64,000 nucleotides of DNA from assembly GCA_963777515.1 (NCBI GenBank), contig CAVZQU010000013.1:1-64000 (forward strand), in the 5' to 3' direction. Shown here piece after piece: positions 56,740 through 64,000 of this stretch (positions are counted from its first letter, which is position 1; each line of letters opens with the position of its first letter). Both the position numbers and the translations under genes were made by a program. Source of the DNA: CAVSWT01 sp963777515 (GTDB taxonomy: Bacteria; Bacteroidota; Ignavibacteria; Ignavibacteriales; Ignavibacteriaceae). The notes under the pieces are model-generated. The model saw only the letters and a program-made list of their open reading frames with translations, was not told the origin of the DNA and did not search any database.

Positions 56740-59076
56740 TTGAAGCGGAGCAATTGGATACTTTTCTTGATAAGCTTTTTGTCCTTTCTTTCTTTTCAAA
56801 TTTTTGCTCAATCTGATAAAGTTATTGTTTCTGGATTTGTAAGAGATTCGTCCAGCGGGGAAGCCCTTATCGGAACAAACATTCTTTTATACAAAGACAG
56901 TTTGGATATAAAAAAAACTCCCTTCAATGGAACTGCCACCAATACTTATGGATTTTATGCATTAGCAGGATTAAATAAAGGTATATATTATATCATAGTA
57001 AGGAATATTGGCTATAAAACAATAATTAGAAAATTAACTATTGCTGCAGCAAAGGGAAGAGTTCAATATGATTTTAATATGATTCAGGAAAACATTCAAT
57101 TGCCTGAGGTTGTAGTTAGAGATAAAAAGCAGTCGGAAGTAAACACCAGCACGATTGATGTTAGCCCTAATTTATTAAAGCAGCTTCCTTCACTTAGCGG
57201 TGAAATGGATCTTTTAAAAACACTTCAATTATTACCTGGAATTAAGGTCGCGAATGAAATATCCAATGGAATATATGTACGCGGGGGCTCACCAGACCAA
57301 ACATTAACCTTGGTAGATGGAGTAATTCTTTATAATCCTTCTCACCTAGGTAATTTTGCTAGTACATTTAATTCAAACGCAATTCAAAATGTTCGTCTAA
57401 TAAAAAGTAATTTCCCGGCTGAATACGGAGAAAGATTGGGAAGTGTGCTTGATGTAAAATTGCGGTCGGGAACAAAAGAAAAAGAAAAGGGAAAAATTGG
57501 CCTTGGTTTAATTAATTCTAATTTTATGTTTGAAGGGCCGGTAGGAACTAAGGCAACATACATGATTGCCGGTAGAAAAATGTATTATGATTTTATTCAA
57601 AACGACTACCTCAAAAGCGATATCATACCAAGATATAATTTTTATGATGCAAATATAAAGATTACAATAACATCTTCTGAGTCGAACATTTACACGCTTA
57701 GTGGAATGTTCAGCCGGGATAATCTTTACAATCCTGTTAATAGCGATGGGGTTAATTATAATATACAGTGGAAAAATGCTTTAGCAAGCTTAAGATGGCT
57801 GCACATAAATTCTAAATCATTATTCATTACTAGTTCACTTAGTTTTATAAATTATGAATCCAAGTCTGTGCTGGAAGATAAAACAAAGAGTGCTACTGCT
57901 ACAAGCTTTTATTCATTATCAAACCTCACAGATATTTATGCAAGTACAAATGCGGAATCATACTGGTCTAAAAACAATACTTTTAAAGCAGGAACAGAAA
58001 TAGCTTTTCACAAATATTCGCTTATTTACAGTAACTTTTATAATCCCTTGCTTGAATCAAATTTAAATTATTTGCCTGATATCATTTCAATGAAAGCTGC
58101 TATCTATGTTCAAAATGAAGGTAAAATTACAGACTGGTTTAAAACAAATATTGGTGCCAGAGGATATTATTTTCGTCAAAAAAAATACTTCAGCATTGAA
58201 CCCCGTCTTTCCGCTCAATTTATACTTAGCGACAATTTAACTTTAAATGCTTCTTATGCTATTGCACATCAGTTTTTACATTTAATCGTTAGAAATGATA
58301 TTACGCTGCCTACAGATCTTTGGTACCCCTCAACCAAAACAATTGACCCGAGTAAATCAGCTCAATATGTTATTGGCTTGGATTATAATTTATTTAATAA
58401 GCAGTATGTCTTTTCACTTGAAGGATATTATAAAGATATGAAGAATCTTTATGAATTTGAGAATGCACCTACTTTCAAAATTGGAGAATCAATTTCCGAA
58501 CTTCTTCAAAAAGGTGAAGGAGAAGCATATGGTGTAGAATTTTTTGCAAATAAAACAATGGGAGATTTTGTCGGTTGGTTCGGCTATACACTTGCCTGGA
58601 CAAAAAGAAAATTTGATTATCTAAATGCGGGAAAAGTCTATTATCCAAGATATGATAGAAGGCATGACATATCACTTGTTCTAACGTATAAACTATATGA
58701 CCATTGGCATTTTGGCATGACCTGGTCGTATTCAAGCGGGCAAGGCTATACTATTCCAACCGGTCAATATCAGTTTCAATCTGTTAGTCCTGTTGAACAA
58801 AACAGACTCCAATTCAATTACACCGGGAGAAATGAATACAGGTTTCCGGCTTATAATAAACTTGACTTAAATGCCACGTATAAATTTGATTGGGGAAAAT
58901 ATTCATTTGAAACCTATTTGAGTATATACAATGTTTATAACAGGCATAATCCTTTTTCATATTATATCACATATTCTAATCAAACTGGAGCAGACAGTAA
59001 TTTTGAGATACCAGAACTTAAGCAGATTACACTGTTTCCATTTATTCCAACAGCAGGAGTTAATATTAATTTTTAA
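56740..59076 (+). CDS. TonB-dependent receptor (second of the cluster)
   Basis: 778 aa, TTG start (56740) with a purine-rich upstream stretch. The signal peptide is KRSNWILFLISFLSFLSFQI then FAQ. CarboxypepD_reg-like domain at about 28-115 (VSGFVRDSSSGEALIGTNIL, GIYYIIVRNIGYKTIIRK). The plug has SLSGEMDLLKTLQLLPGIKV, ISNGIYVRGGSPDQTLTLVD and FPAEYGERLGSVLDVKLRSG. The barrel ends in AGVNINF. It matches receptors usually paired with DUF4249 lipoproteins, and that partner gene follows 11 bases later. Ligand unknown. It is less similar to the receptors at 48626 and 61741 than those are to each other. Confidence 0.93.
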   Translation: MKRSNWILFLISFLSFLSFQIFAQSDKVIVSGFVRDSSSGEALIGTNILLYKDSLDIKKTPFNGTATNTYGFYALAGLNKGIYYIIVRNIGYKTIIRKLTIAAAKGRVQYDFNMIQENIQLPEVVVRDKKQSEVNTSTIDVSPNLLKQLPSLSGEMDLLKTLQLLPGIKVANEISNGIYVRGGSPDQTLTLVDGVILYNPSHLGNFASTFNSNAIQNVRLIKSNFPAEYGERLGSVLDVKLRSGTKEKEKGKIGLGLINSNFMFEGPVGTKATYMIAGRKMYYDFIQNDYLKSDIIPRYNFYDANIKITITSSESNIYTLSGMFSRDNLYNPVNSDGVNYNIQWKNALASLRWLHINSKSLFITSSLSFINYESKSVLEDKTKSATATSFYSLSNLTDIYASTNAESYWSKNNTFKAGTEIAFHKYSLIYSNFYNPLLESNLNYLPDIISMKAAIYVQNEGKITDWFKTNIGARGYYFRQKKYFSIEPRLSAQFILSDNLTLNASYAIAHQFLHLIVRNDITLPTDLWYPSTKTIDPSKSAQYVIGLDYNLFNKQYVFSLEGYYKDMKNLYEFENAPTFKIGESISELLQKGEGEAYGVEFFANKTMGDFVGWFGYTLAWTKRKFDYLNAGKVYYPRYDRRHDISLVLTYKLYDHWHFGMTWSYSSGQGYTIPTGQYQFQSVSPVEQNRLQFNYTGRNEYRFPAYNKLDLNATYKFDWGKYSFETYLSIYNVYNRHNPFSYYITYSNQTGADSNFEIPELKQITLFPFIPTAGVNINF

Positions 59077-59087
59077 TAATAGATAAG

Positions 59088-59903
59088 ATGAAAAAGTTAA
59101 TTAAAATTATAGCCTTATTAGTTATTTTTTGTGGAATAGGGTGTGAACAAGTTGATGTTATTACTCCTGATATAACTTACCAGGAAAAAACAGTGGTTCG
59201 TGCAGAATTAAAAGCAGATAAGAGTTTTAAAGGAGTAACATTCACCAAAACCATACCTATTAACGAATCGTATGATATAAAAAAAGCTGAACTAAAGAAT
59301 GTTATAGCTTTTATAGTTATTAATGGAATTCAGGTTGTGCCATTGCATTATACCCAAGATGGTTTATATAATTCATTATACGAATTTACTATTCAACAAG
59401 GTTATACTTACGAATTATATGCAGAAGTAGATAACAACTCCATATACAGTACTACTAAAATTCCTTATAAACCCGTTGTTCAATCGGCAGAGTATAAGAG
59501 CGATAATCATATTGAAGTAGGTGCTTCTGGTCAGTCCAATGAAGTATTCGGTGCAAGCTGGTTAATATTAAATCCTAGTACGAATAATCCCATAGACATT
59601 TCATCCGATTTCCAAGAATTAGTAAATTCGCCGAAAGATACTTTATCAACGGTGTCGGTTGGAACTATGGATATACCGGATACATACAATAATAGTCTTT
59701 ATAAGAATTCAACTTATGTACAAATTTATTCATTCGATAAACAATATCTTAGTTATTTTGAAAGCAGAAATAATAATCAGCCTATTGTAAATACCTTTAC
59801 ACAAGGTGGTGGACAAATTGCCTGGAATGTTCAAGGTAACGATGTAATCGGACTATTTATAGGACTTACTGTTAGTGATATTTACAAAGTTCCAAATCGT
59901 TAA
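59088..59903 (+). CDS. DUF4249 lipoprotein
   Basis: 271 aa. Lipobox IFCGIGCEQ after MKKLIKIIALLVI. DUF4249 features are EKTVVRAELKADKSFKGVTF, the Thr-Lys/Ile loop FTKTIPINESYDIKKAELKN, YEFTIQQGYTYELYAEVDNN and the C-terminal VQGNDVIGLFIGLTVSDIYK. It is a surface lipoprotein that commonly accompanies the adjacent type of TonB receptor, possibly as a lid or ligand-binding partner by analogy with SusD-like pairs. It starts 11 bases after the receptor stop and is part of the same operon. A decayed copy of its 3' end is found at 60998-61078. Confidence 0.85.
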   Translation: MKKLIKIIALLVIFCGIGCEQVDVITPDITYQEKTVVRAELKADKSFKGVTFTKTIPINESYDIKKAELKNVIAFIVINGIQVVPLHYTQDGLYNSLYEFTIQQGYTYELYAEVDNNSIYSTTKIPYKPVVQSAEYKSDNHIEVGASGQSNEVFGASWLILNPSTNNPIDISSDFQELVNSPKDTLSTVSVGTMDIPDTYNNSLYKNSTYVQIYSFDKQYLSYFESRNNNQPIVNTFTQGGGQIAWNVQGNDVIGLFIGLTVSDIYKVPNR

Positions 59904-59920
59904 TCATATATTTATTAAAT

Positions 59921-60988
59921 ATGAAGCGTAAAACATTTTTATTTGAAATTTCTTTTACTATAATCTTTGCATTCTTATTTCAAAGCTGTTTGAATAATAG
60001 TATCTCCCCCGAAGTTAGTTTTAATTTATCCACATCATATTTGTTATTGAAATATGTCGAAGATCAGGGTGACTATATAAATTCGGATGATATGCCTTCA
60101 ATAGTAGATGTTGATGAAGTTCAGAATAATCTTGGCAGCTATTTAATTTTGGATGTTAGATCTGTTGGAGATTATGGAATGGGGCATATTCCAGGTGCAG
60201 TTAATATTAAACCGGATAGTTTAATTGATTACTTAACTATTAAAAACGCCGCAAATACCTATCCTAAAGTGGTAATTGTAAGTGCTAGCGGGCAAGCTTC
60301 ATCATATTTTACATGTTTATTGAGGTTGTATGGATTTAACAATGTTTATTCATTGAATTTTGGAATGGCGCAGTGGAATAATGTATTTTCAGATGGATGG
60401 CTGAATAATCTAGATAATCAAATGACTCAATATAATTTCAATAATGTAGTTTATCAATTTGGTGCTAAAAATTCTCTTCCTATGTTTAATCTTAAATATC
60501 CTGACTCTAGTATCCAAAAAAATACCAATGCAAGAATATTAGAATTAATCAAAGAAGGTTTTAACGAAGACAATGTATATGAAAGAGTATATAAGGGTAA
60601 CAATAAATATCTTAAACCTTCAGATTATTATATTGTATGTTATGGTACTATTTATCTTTATATGCATGACAAAGCAAACGAAATAGGTTCCGGCCATTTT
60701 GAAAATGCTTTATTATACCTTTCAGACCGGGATCTTAAAAGTACAGAACATTTACAAAACCTTCCGGCTGATAAAAGTATTCTAGTCTATAGTATCTCGG
60801 GTCAGCAAAGTGCTTTTGTTGTTGCTTATCTTCGTTTGCTTGGATATGATGCAAAAACTTTATTGTATGGAGGATGTAATTTATTTTACGATCATTTATT
60901 ATTTAGAATAAATTATTTCGTTCCATATGTATTCCTTAAAGATGATATAAGAAACTATACATTTGTTACGGGCCCCTCCCCTAATTAA
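59921..60988 (+). CDS. Double rhodanese-like lipoprotein lacking both catalytic cysteines
   Basis: 355 aa with signal peptide and lipobox (AFLFQSCLNN). Domain 1 (about residues 60-165) has LILDVRSVGDYGMGHIPGAV, matching rhodanese signature 1 (YxxxH-I-P-G-A), and an active-site loop VVIVSASGQASS in which the usual Cys is Ser. Domain 2 (about 230-335) has HFENALLYLSDRDL and ILVYSISGQQSAFVVAYLRL then LGYDAKTLLYGG, again with Ser where the Cys belongs. So neither domain can perform sulfur transfer by the known mechanism. An outer-membrane lipoprotein with two dead rhodanese domains is unusual. It starts 17 bases after DUF4249 and is followed by a decayed tandem copy. It may bind rather than turn over a substrate, which is inference. 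Confidence 0.8.
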   Translation: MKRKTFLFEISFTIIFAFLFQSCLNNSISPEVSFNLSTSYLLLKYVEDQGDYINSDDMPSIVDVDEVQNNLGSYLILDVRSVGDYGMGHIPGAVNIKPDSLIDYLTIKNAANTYPKVVIVSASGQASSYFTCLLRLYGFNNVYSLNFGMAQWNNVFSDGWLNNLDNQMTQYNFNNVVYQFGAKNSLPMFNLKYPDSSIQKNTNARILELIKEGFNEDNVYERVYKGNNKYLKPSDYYIVCYGTIYLYMHDKANEIGSGHFENALLYLSDRDLKSTEHLQNLPADKSILVYSISGQQSAFVVAYLRLLGYDAKTLLYGGCNLFYDHLLFRINYFVPYVFLKDDIRNYTFVTGPSPN

Positions 60989-60997
60989 ATAATTGTT

Positions 60998-61522
60998 TGG
61001 AATGTTTAGAGAAAAGATGTAATTGTGTTATATATCGTACTTGCAGTTAGTTATCTTTAAGAAGTTCCAAATAGCTAATTAAAATTTTTATTTGAGTTTT
61101 TTTTCTACTGCTTTTTGTATCTTTATATCAAGGCTGCTTAACCAACAATATATCTCCCGAAGTTAATTTTAACCTACCTTCATCATACTTGCTTCTAAAG
61201 TATGTAGAAGATCAAGGTGATTTTATAAATTCGGATAACATAGCCTTCAATTGTAGATGTTGATGAAGTTCAGAATAATCTTGGCAGCTATTTAATTTTG
61301 GATGTTAGGTCCGTTGGGGATTATGAAATGGGACATATTCAAGGAGCAATTAATATAACACCGGATAATTTAATTGACTATCTAATTACTAAAAATGCGG
61401 CTAATAAATTAACCAAAGTTATTATAGCTAGTGCCTCCGGTCAGGCTTCATTTTCCCCTTTTGTATTTCATCAAAATGATATTAGAAATTATGCTTATGT
61501 AATAGGTCCTTCACCGAACTAA
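60998..61522 (+). pseudogene. Decayed tandem copy of the DUF4249 tail and rhodanese lipoprotein gene
   Basis: The stretch 60998-61078 aligns without gaps to the last part of the DUF4249 gene from about 59823 (about three quarters identical over the final 63 bases by eye), including a stop in phase. From 61095 it then matches the rhodanese gene: GCLTNNISPEVNFNLPSSYL then LLKYVEDQGDFINSDN, but with no start codon. An extra base near 61241-61244 shifts frame, after which DVRSVGDYEMGHIQGAINIT matches again (open segment 61298-61522). After ASGQAS the copy jumps straight to the end, FVFHQNDIRNYAYVIGPSPN, so about 200 codons of the middle are deleted and domain 2 is lost. Confidence 0.8.
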
Positions 61523-61740
61523 ATAAATATTTATGTATTAAATCCATTCTAAACGCACTTAAAAAAAATTCTCAAATTTATCCTTTACTCTTAATATTTT
61601 TTTCATCATTTAAACGGTGATAAAAAACAATTCTTTTTATTCCAGCGGGCAACAAATAAAAAGTCTTTATCAAGAACATAGCTTCTTGTGTGAGACTAAA
61701 AAATAATTTTTTTCTAATCATTAATCTTAGGAGAGGTAAA

Positions 61741-64000
61741 ATGAACAGAAAACTTACCATTTTATTTTTTCTGCTGATGTTGCCAACAATAGTTTGGGCG
61801 GGGACGGTAGGGAAAATTCAAGGAAAAGTTACCGACCTGCAAAGTGGGGAACCCCTTATCGGAGCCAATATTTTAGTTGTTGGGACTTCCTTTGGGGCTG
61901 CTACTGATATAAATGGTGAATATAATATTCAAAATCTGGAGCCGGGAGTTTATCAGCTTAAGGCTTCTTTTATTGGATATCAGACTATCACTGTTTCTAA
62001 TGTTCGTGTTAACGCGGACCTTACTACCGAACAAAATTTCAAGCTTCCTGGCGAAGGTGTTACAATTGGAGAAGTAAATGTTGTTGCTGAACGTCCGCTA
62101 ATAAATAAAAGTTCAACAAATGCACAGCGAATTACAACCAGCGAAGATATAGAGGCATTACCTGTTAGAGGTGTTAATAATATTCTTGCCCTAACCCCGG
62201 GAGTAAATTATCAGGATAATACAATTTTTATAAGAGGCGGACGACAGGATGAAGTTGGATTTTATCTTGAAGGAGCATCTATAACAGATCCATTTGTAGG
62301 AGGACGCTCTGTAAACCTTGTGCAGGATGCCTTGGAAGAGATTCAAGTTCAATCGGGTGGATATACGGCAGAATTTGGAAATGCTAATGCAGGAATTATT
62401 CGCCAGCAATTCAAGTCCGGAACATCTGATTTAAAATTTAGTATTGAATATGTTACGGATAATATAACCGCCCAGGGTAAAAGTGAAAGATACAATGGGA
62501 AAAGTAGATTAGGGGCATACTGGTTTGGATATAGCGATTTCATTGGAACAATCAGTGGTCCAATAATAGAAAAGAATATTAAATTCTTTGGTTTATTTAA
62601 TCATAATTTTCAAAATGATGTAAACCCGCAGCCATATCCGGGGATTAATCTTGGTTTAATCGGGGATCCGGTTTCTGGCGACACGTTAAATTTCACTTAT
62701 CCTGCCGGAGCTCTATATAAAAATTCATTGGAATCATATACCGGAACAAGTACTCTAACTTTAGATTTTAACCCAATCATATTTAGATTAACAGGTACCT
62801 ATACGGCATCCACAGGTTTTAATCCGTTCAATACTGCCAGAATTACCGGTAATATTGCAAATATGTTAAATCTGGATCGAATCGAACAAGTAGATAGACA
62901 AAACGGTTCTTTCAGTTTAAAAGCTACTCATATTATAAATTCAACTACTTACTATGAAATAAGCGGCGGTTATACTTTTAACAAAGCGCAGCTTTTTGAT
63001 CCCTATTTAAAAGATAATTTTACAGCTTACGGCGATAGTGTTGCAAATGCAGCATTAGGGTTTGTTTGGGATAGACGTCCGCAACAGGGAGGAAATCAGA
63101 GATATACAAGAGAACCACAGTATAATATCTTTTCATTTTCATTCAACGCCCCTGGGGATGTAACAGCAGGCTATGCAAAACGTAATCGCGAAACCTTTAA
63201 TTTTAACGGGGCTCTTTCTACAGCAATTGGAGAATCACATTCGTTAAAGGTTGGGGGTGAGTTGCAAATGTTTAGAATTAGAAATTACAGTCTTTCAAAT
63301 GAAGGCGCATTTGCTCTATCCGGCTTACTTGCTAATCCAGGAACATTAACGCCTAAGGATATATTTATCAATAGAGGTGTAAATAATTATGGGTATGATG
63401 TGTTTGGAAATGAAGATGATTCTGGAGGCGGTGATCCTTTCAATGCAGTTAAAAAGCCGACCTTTGCTGCCGGTTATGTACAAGATCAAATTACCTATAA
63501 AAACCTTATAATTAATGCCGGTATACGATTTGATTATTTTGATGTTGATAATTATCAATTAATTGATCCTGCACATCCGGAAAAAACTTTTGACAAATCT
63601 ACCGGGAAAATATGGCAGGATGCTAACGGTAATCCTACTGGATTGGTTAAAGTTCCAACCTTCAGCTCTTTAAGTCCACGGCTAGGTTTTTCTTTTCCGG
63701 TCACTGACCAAACAGTATTTCATGCACAATTCGGCAAATTTGTTCAACAAACCAGATTAAGAGATATCTATCAAGGTCTTTATTTAACCTCAAGCAATGT
63801 TGGTGGCGGTTTCTTTATCCCCGCACCGGTAGGATTTAATGTAAGGCCAACAAGAACAACTCAATATGAAATCGGTTTCTCACAGCAAATTGGGAACTTT
63901 GCTTCATTTGATATCACAGGCTATTATAAAGATATTACTGATCAGGTTGTTTATGACCAGCAATATACCGGGACCGATGGACAAAGTTCCACATACGGTG
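61741..64000 (+). CDS. TonB-dependent receptor, cut by right window edge
   Basis: The frame opens at ATG 61741 after GAGAGG and stays open for 753 codons to the end of the window. The signal peptide is MNRKLTILFFLLMLPTIVWA. The carboxypeptidase-like domain is GKIQGKVTDLQSGEPLIGAN and GVYQLKASFIGYQTITVSNV. The plug contains LPVRGVNNILALTPGVNYQD and TAEFGNANAGIIRQQFKSG. The barrel runs on past 63800 (VRPTRTTQYEIGFSQQIGNF). It is plainly a paralogue of the receptor at 48626, sharing the plug motif AEFGNANAGII and the barrel phrase FRF-type TTQYEIGFSQQ. The C-terminus is outside the window. Confidence 0.9.
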   Translation, partial: MNRKLTILFFLLMLPTIVWAGTVGKIQGKVTDLQSGEPLIGANILVVGTSFGAATDINGEYNIQNLEPGVYQLKASFIGYQTITVSNVRVNADLTTEQNFKLPGEGVTIGEVNVVAERPLINKSSTNAQRITTSEDIEALPVRGVNNILALTPGVNYQDNTIFIRGGRQDEVGFYLEGASITDPFVGGRSVNLVQDALEEIQVQSGGYTAEFGNANAGIIRQQFKSGTSDLKFSIEYVTDNITAQGKSERYNGKSRLGAYWFGYSDFIGTISGPIIEKNIKFFGLFNHNFQNDVNPQPYPGINLGLIGDPVSGDTLNFTYPAGALYKNSLESYTGTSTLTLDFNPIIFRLTGTYTASTGFNPFNTARITGNIANMLNLDRIEQVDRQNGSFSLKATHIINSTTYYEISGGYTFNKAQLFDPYLKDNFTAYGDSVANAALGFVWDRRPQQGGNQRYTREPQYNIFSFSFNAPGDVTAGYAKRNRETFNFNGALSTAIGESHSLKVGGELQMFRIRNYSLSNEGAFALSGLLANPGTLTPKDIFINRGVNNYGYDVFGNEDDSGGGDPFNAVKKPTFAAGYVQDQITYKNLIINAGIRFDYFDVDNYQLIDPAHPEKTFDKSTGKIWQDANGNPTGLVKVPTFSSLSPRLGFSFPVTDQTVFHAQFGKFVQQTRLRDIYQGLYLTSSNVGGGFFIPAPVGFNVRPTRTTQYEIGFSQQIGNFASFDITGYYKDITDQVVYDQQYTGTDGQSSTYG

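Noticed and set aside
236..61522. Alternative genetic code or stop-codon recoding to explain broken genes
   Set aside because: Nearly all breaks are changes of frame, not single in-frame stops, and TAA, TAG and TGA all serve as ordinary stops in intact genes here.
48137..64000. SusCD-type polysaccharide utilisation locus
   Set aside because: There is no SusD-like gene and no glycoside hydrolase or lyase; the lipoproteins are DUF4249, DUF4397-like and rhodanese-like.
1..64000. rRNA, tRNA or tmRNA genes
   Set aside because: No conserved rRNA blocks, GTTCGANNC-type T-arm with acceptor stem, or tmRNA ends were recognised by eye, though a tRNA scan would be more reliable.

Overview
The window is AT-rich bacterial DNA, most likely from the Ignavibacteria or a close relative in the Bacteroidota/Chlorobi assemblage. 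The basis is several secreted proteins ending in a type IX secretion (T9SS) type-A sorting domain (an NYPNPFNP-type motif, a VYDxLG core, then SGIYFYR and a lysine-rich end), a PorV/PorQ-like protein, TonB receptors with carboxypeptidase-like N-terminal domains, a DUF4249 lipoprotein, a two-component-propeller sensor kinase, and clear Shine-Dalgarno sequences, which typical Bacteroidetes largely lack. I found no rRNA, tRNA, CRISPR array or prophage.

Layout. 1-4 kb: the start of a membrane protein running off the left edge, a T9SS cargo protein and a membrane SpoIIE-type phosphatase. 3.8-6.3 kb: a minus-strand restriction-modification operon of the NgoPII/HaeIII (GGCC) type, with restriction enzyme, cytosine methyltransferase (triply frameshifted), Vsr repair nuclease and a headless HNH domain. 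6.5-17 kb: an AbrB-type protein, amino-acid permease, RRM protein, T9SS cargo, a dead REP-associated transposase (RAYT), endonuclease/exonuclease/phosphatase protein, serine hydrolase with TPR tail, small membrane and envelope proteins, and a YcaQ-like DNA glycosylase. 17-24 kb: a large T9SS cargo, two NarL-type response regulators and a propeller sensor kinase. 24-48 kb: TPR protein and TonB receptor, T9SS cargos (UnbV/ASPIC, CSLREA parallel-helix, BNR types), a D-aminoacylase-like amidohydrolase, TrpB2, head-GIN adhesin, ABC-2 exporter, POT-like transporter and EamA transporter. 48-64 kb: a plus-strand outer-membrane cluster with DUF4397-like lipoprotein, TonB receptor, 1259-residue secreted protein, PorV-like protein, second TonB receptor, DUF4249 lipoprotein, a double rhodanese-like lipoprotein lacking both catalytic cysteines, a decayed tandem copy of the last two, and a third TonB receptor cut by the right edge.

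Two features stand out. One is a family of exactly 28-bp palindromes with fixed GTAGnnAC-type ends but different self-complementary cores. Two of them lie in frame inside genes as a 10-codon insert, one inside the RAYT gene itself. The other is the unusually large number of one-base indels breaking otherwise well-conserved genes, at least fourteen across eleven genes plus one in a decayed gene copy. About half fit loss of one base from a short homopolymer. An intact restriction enzyme beside a broken methyltransferase makes sequencing or assembly error the simplest explanation for many of them, so I annotate these genes as single frameshifted CDSs and give the positions of the breaks.
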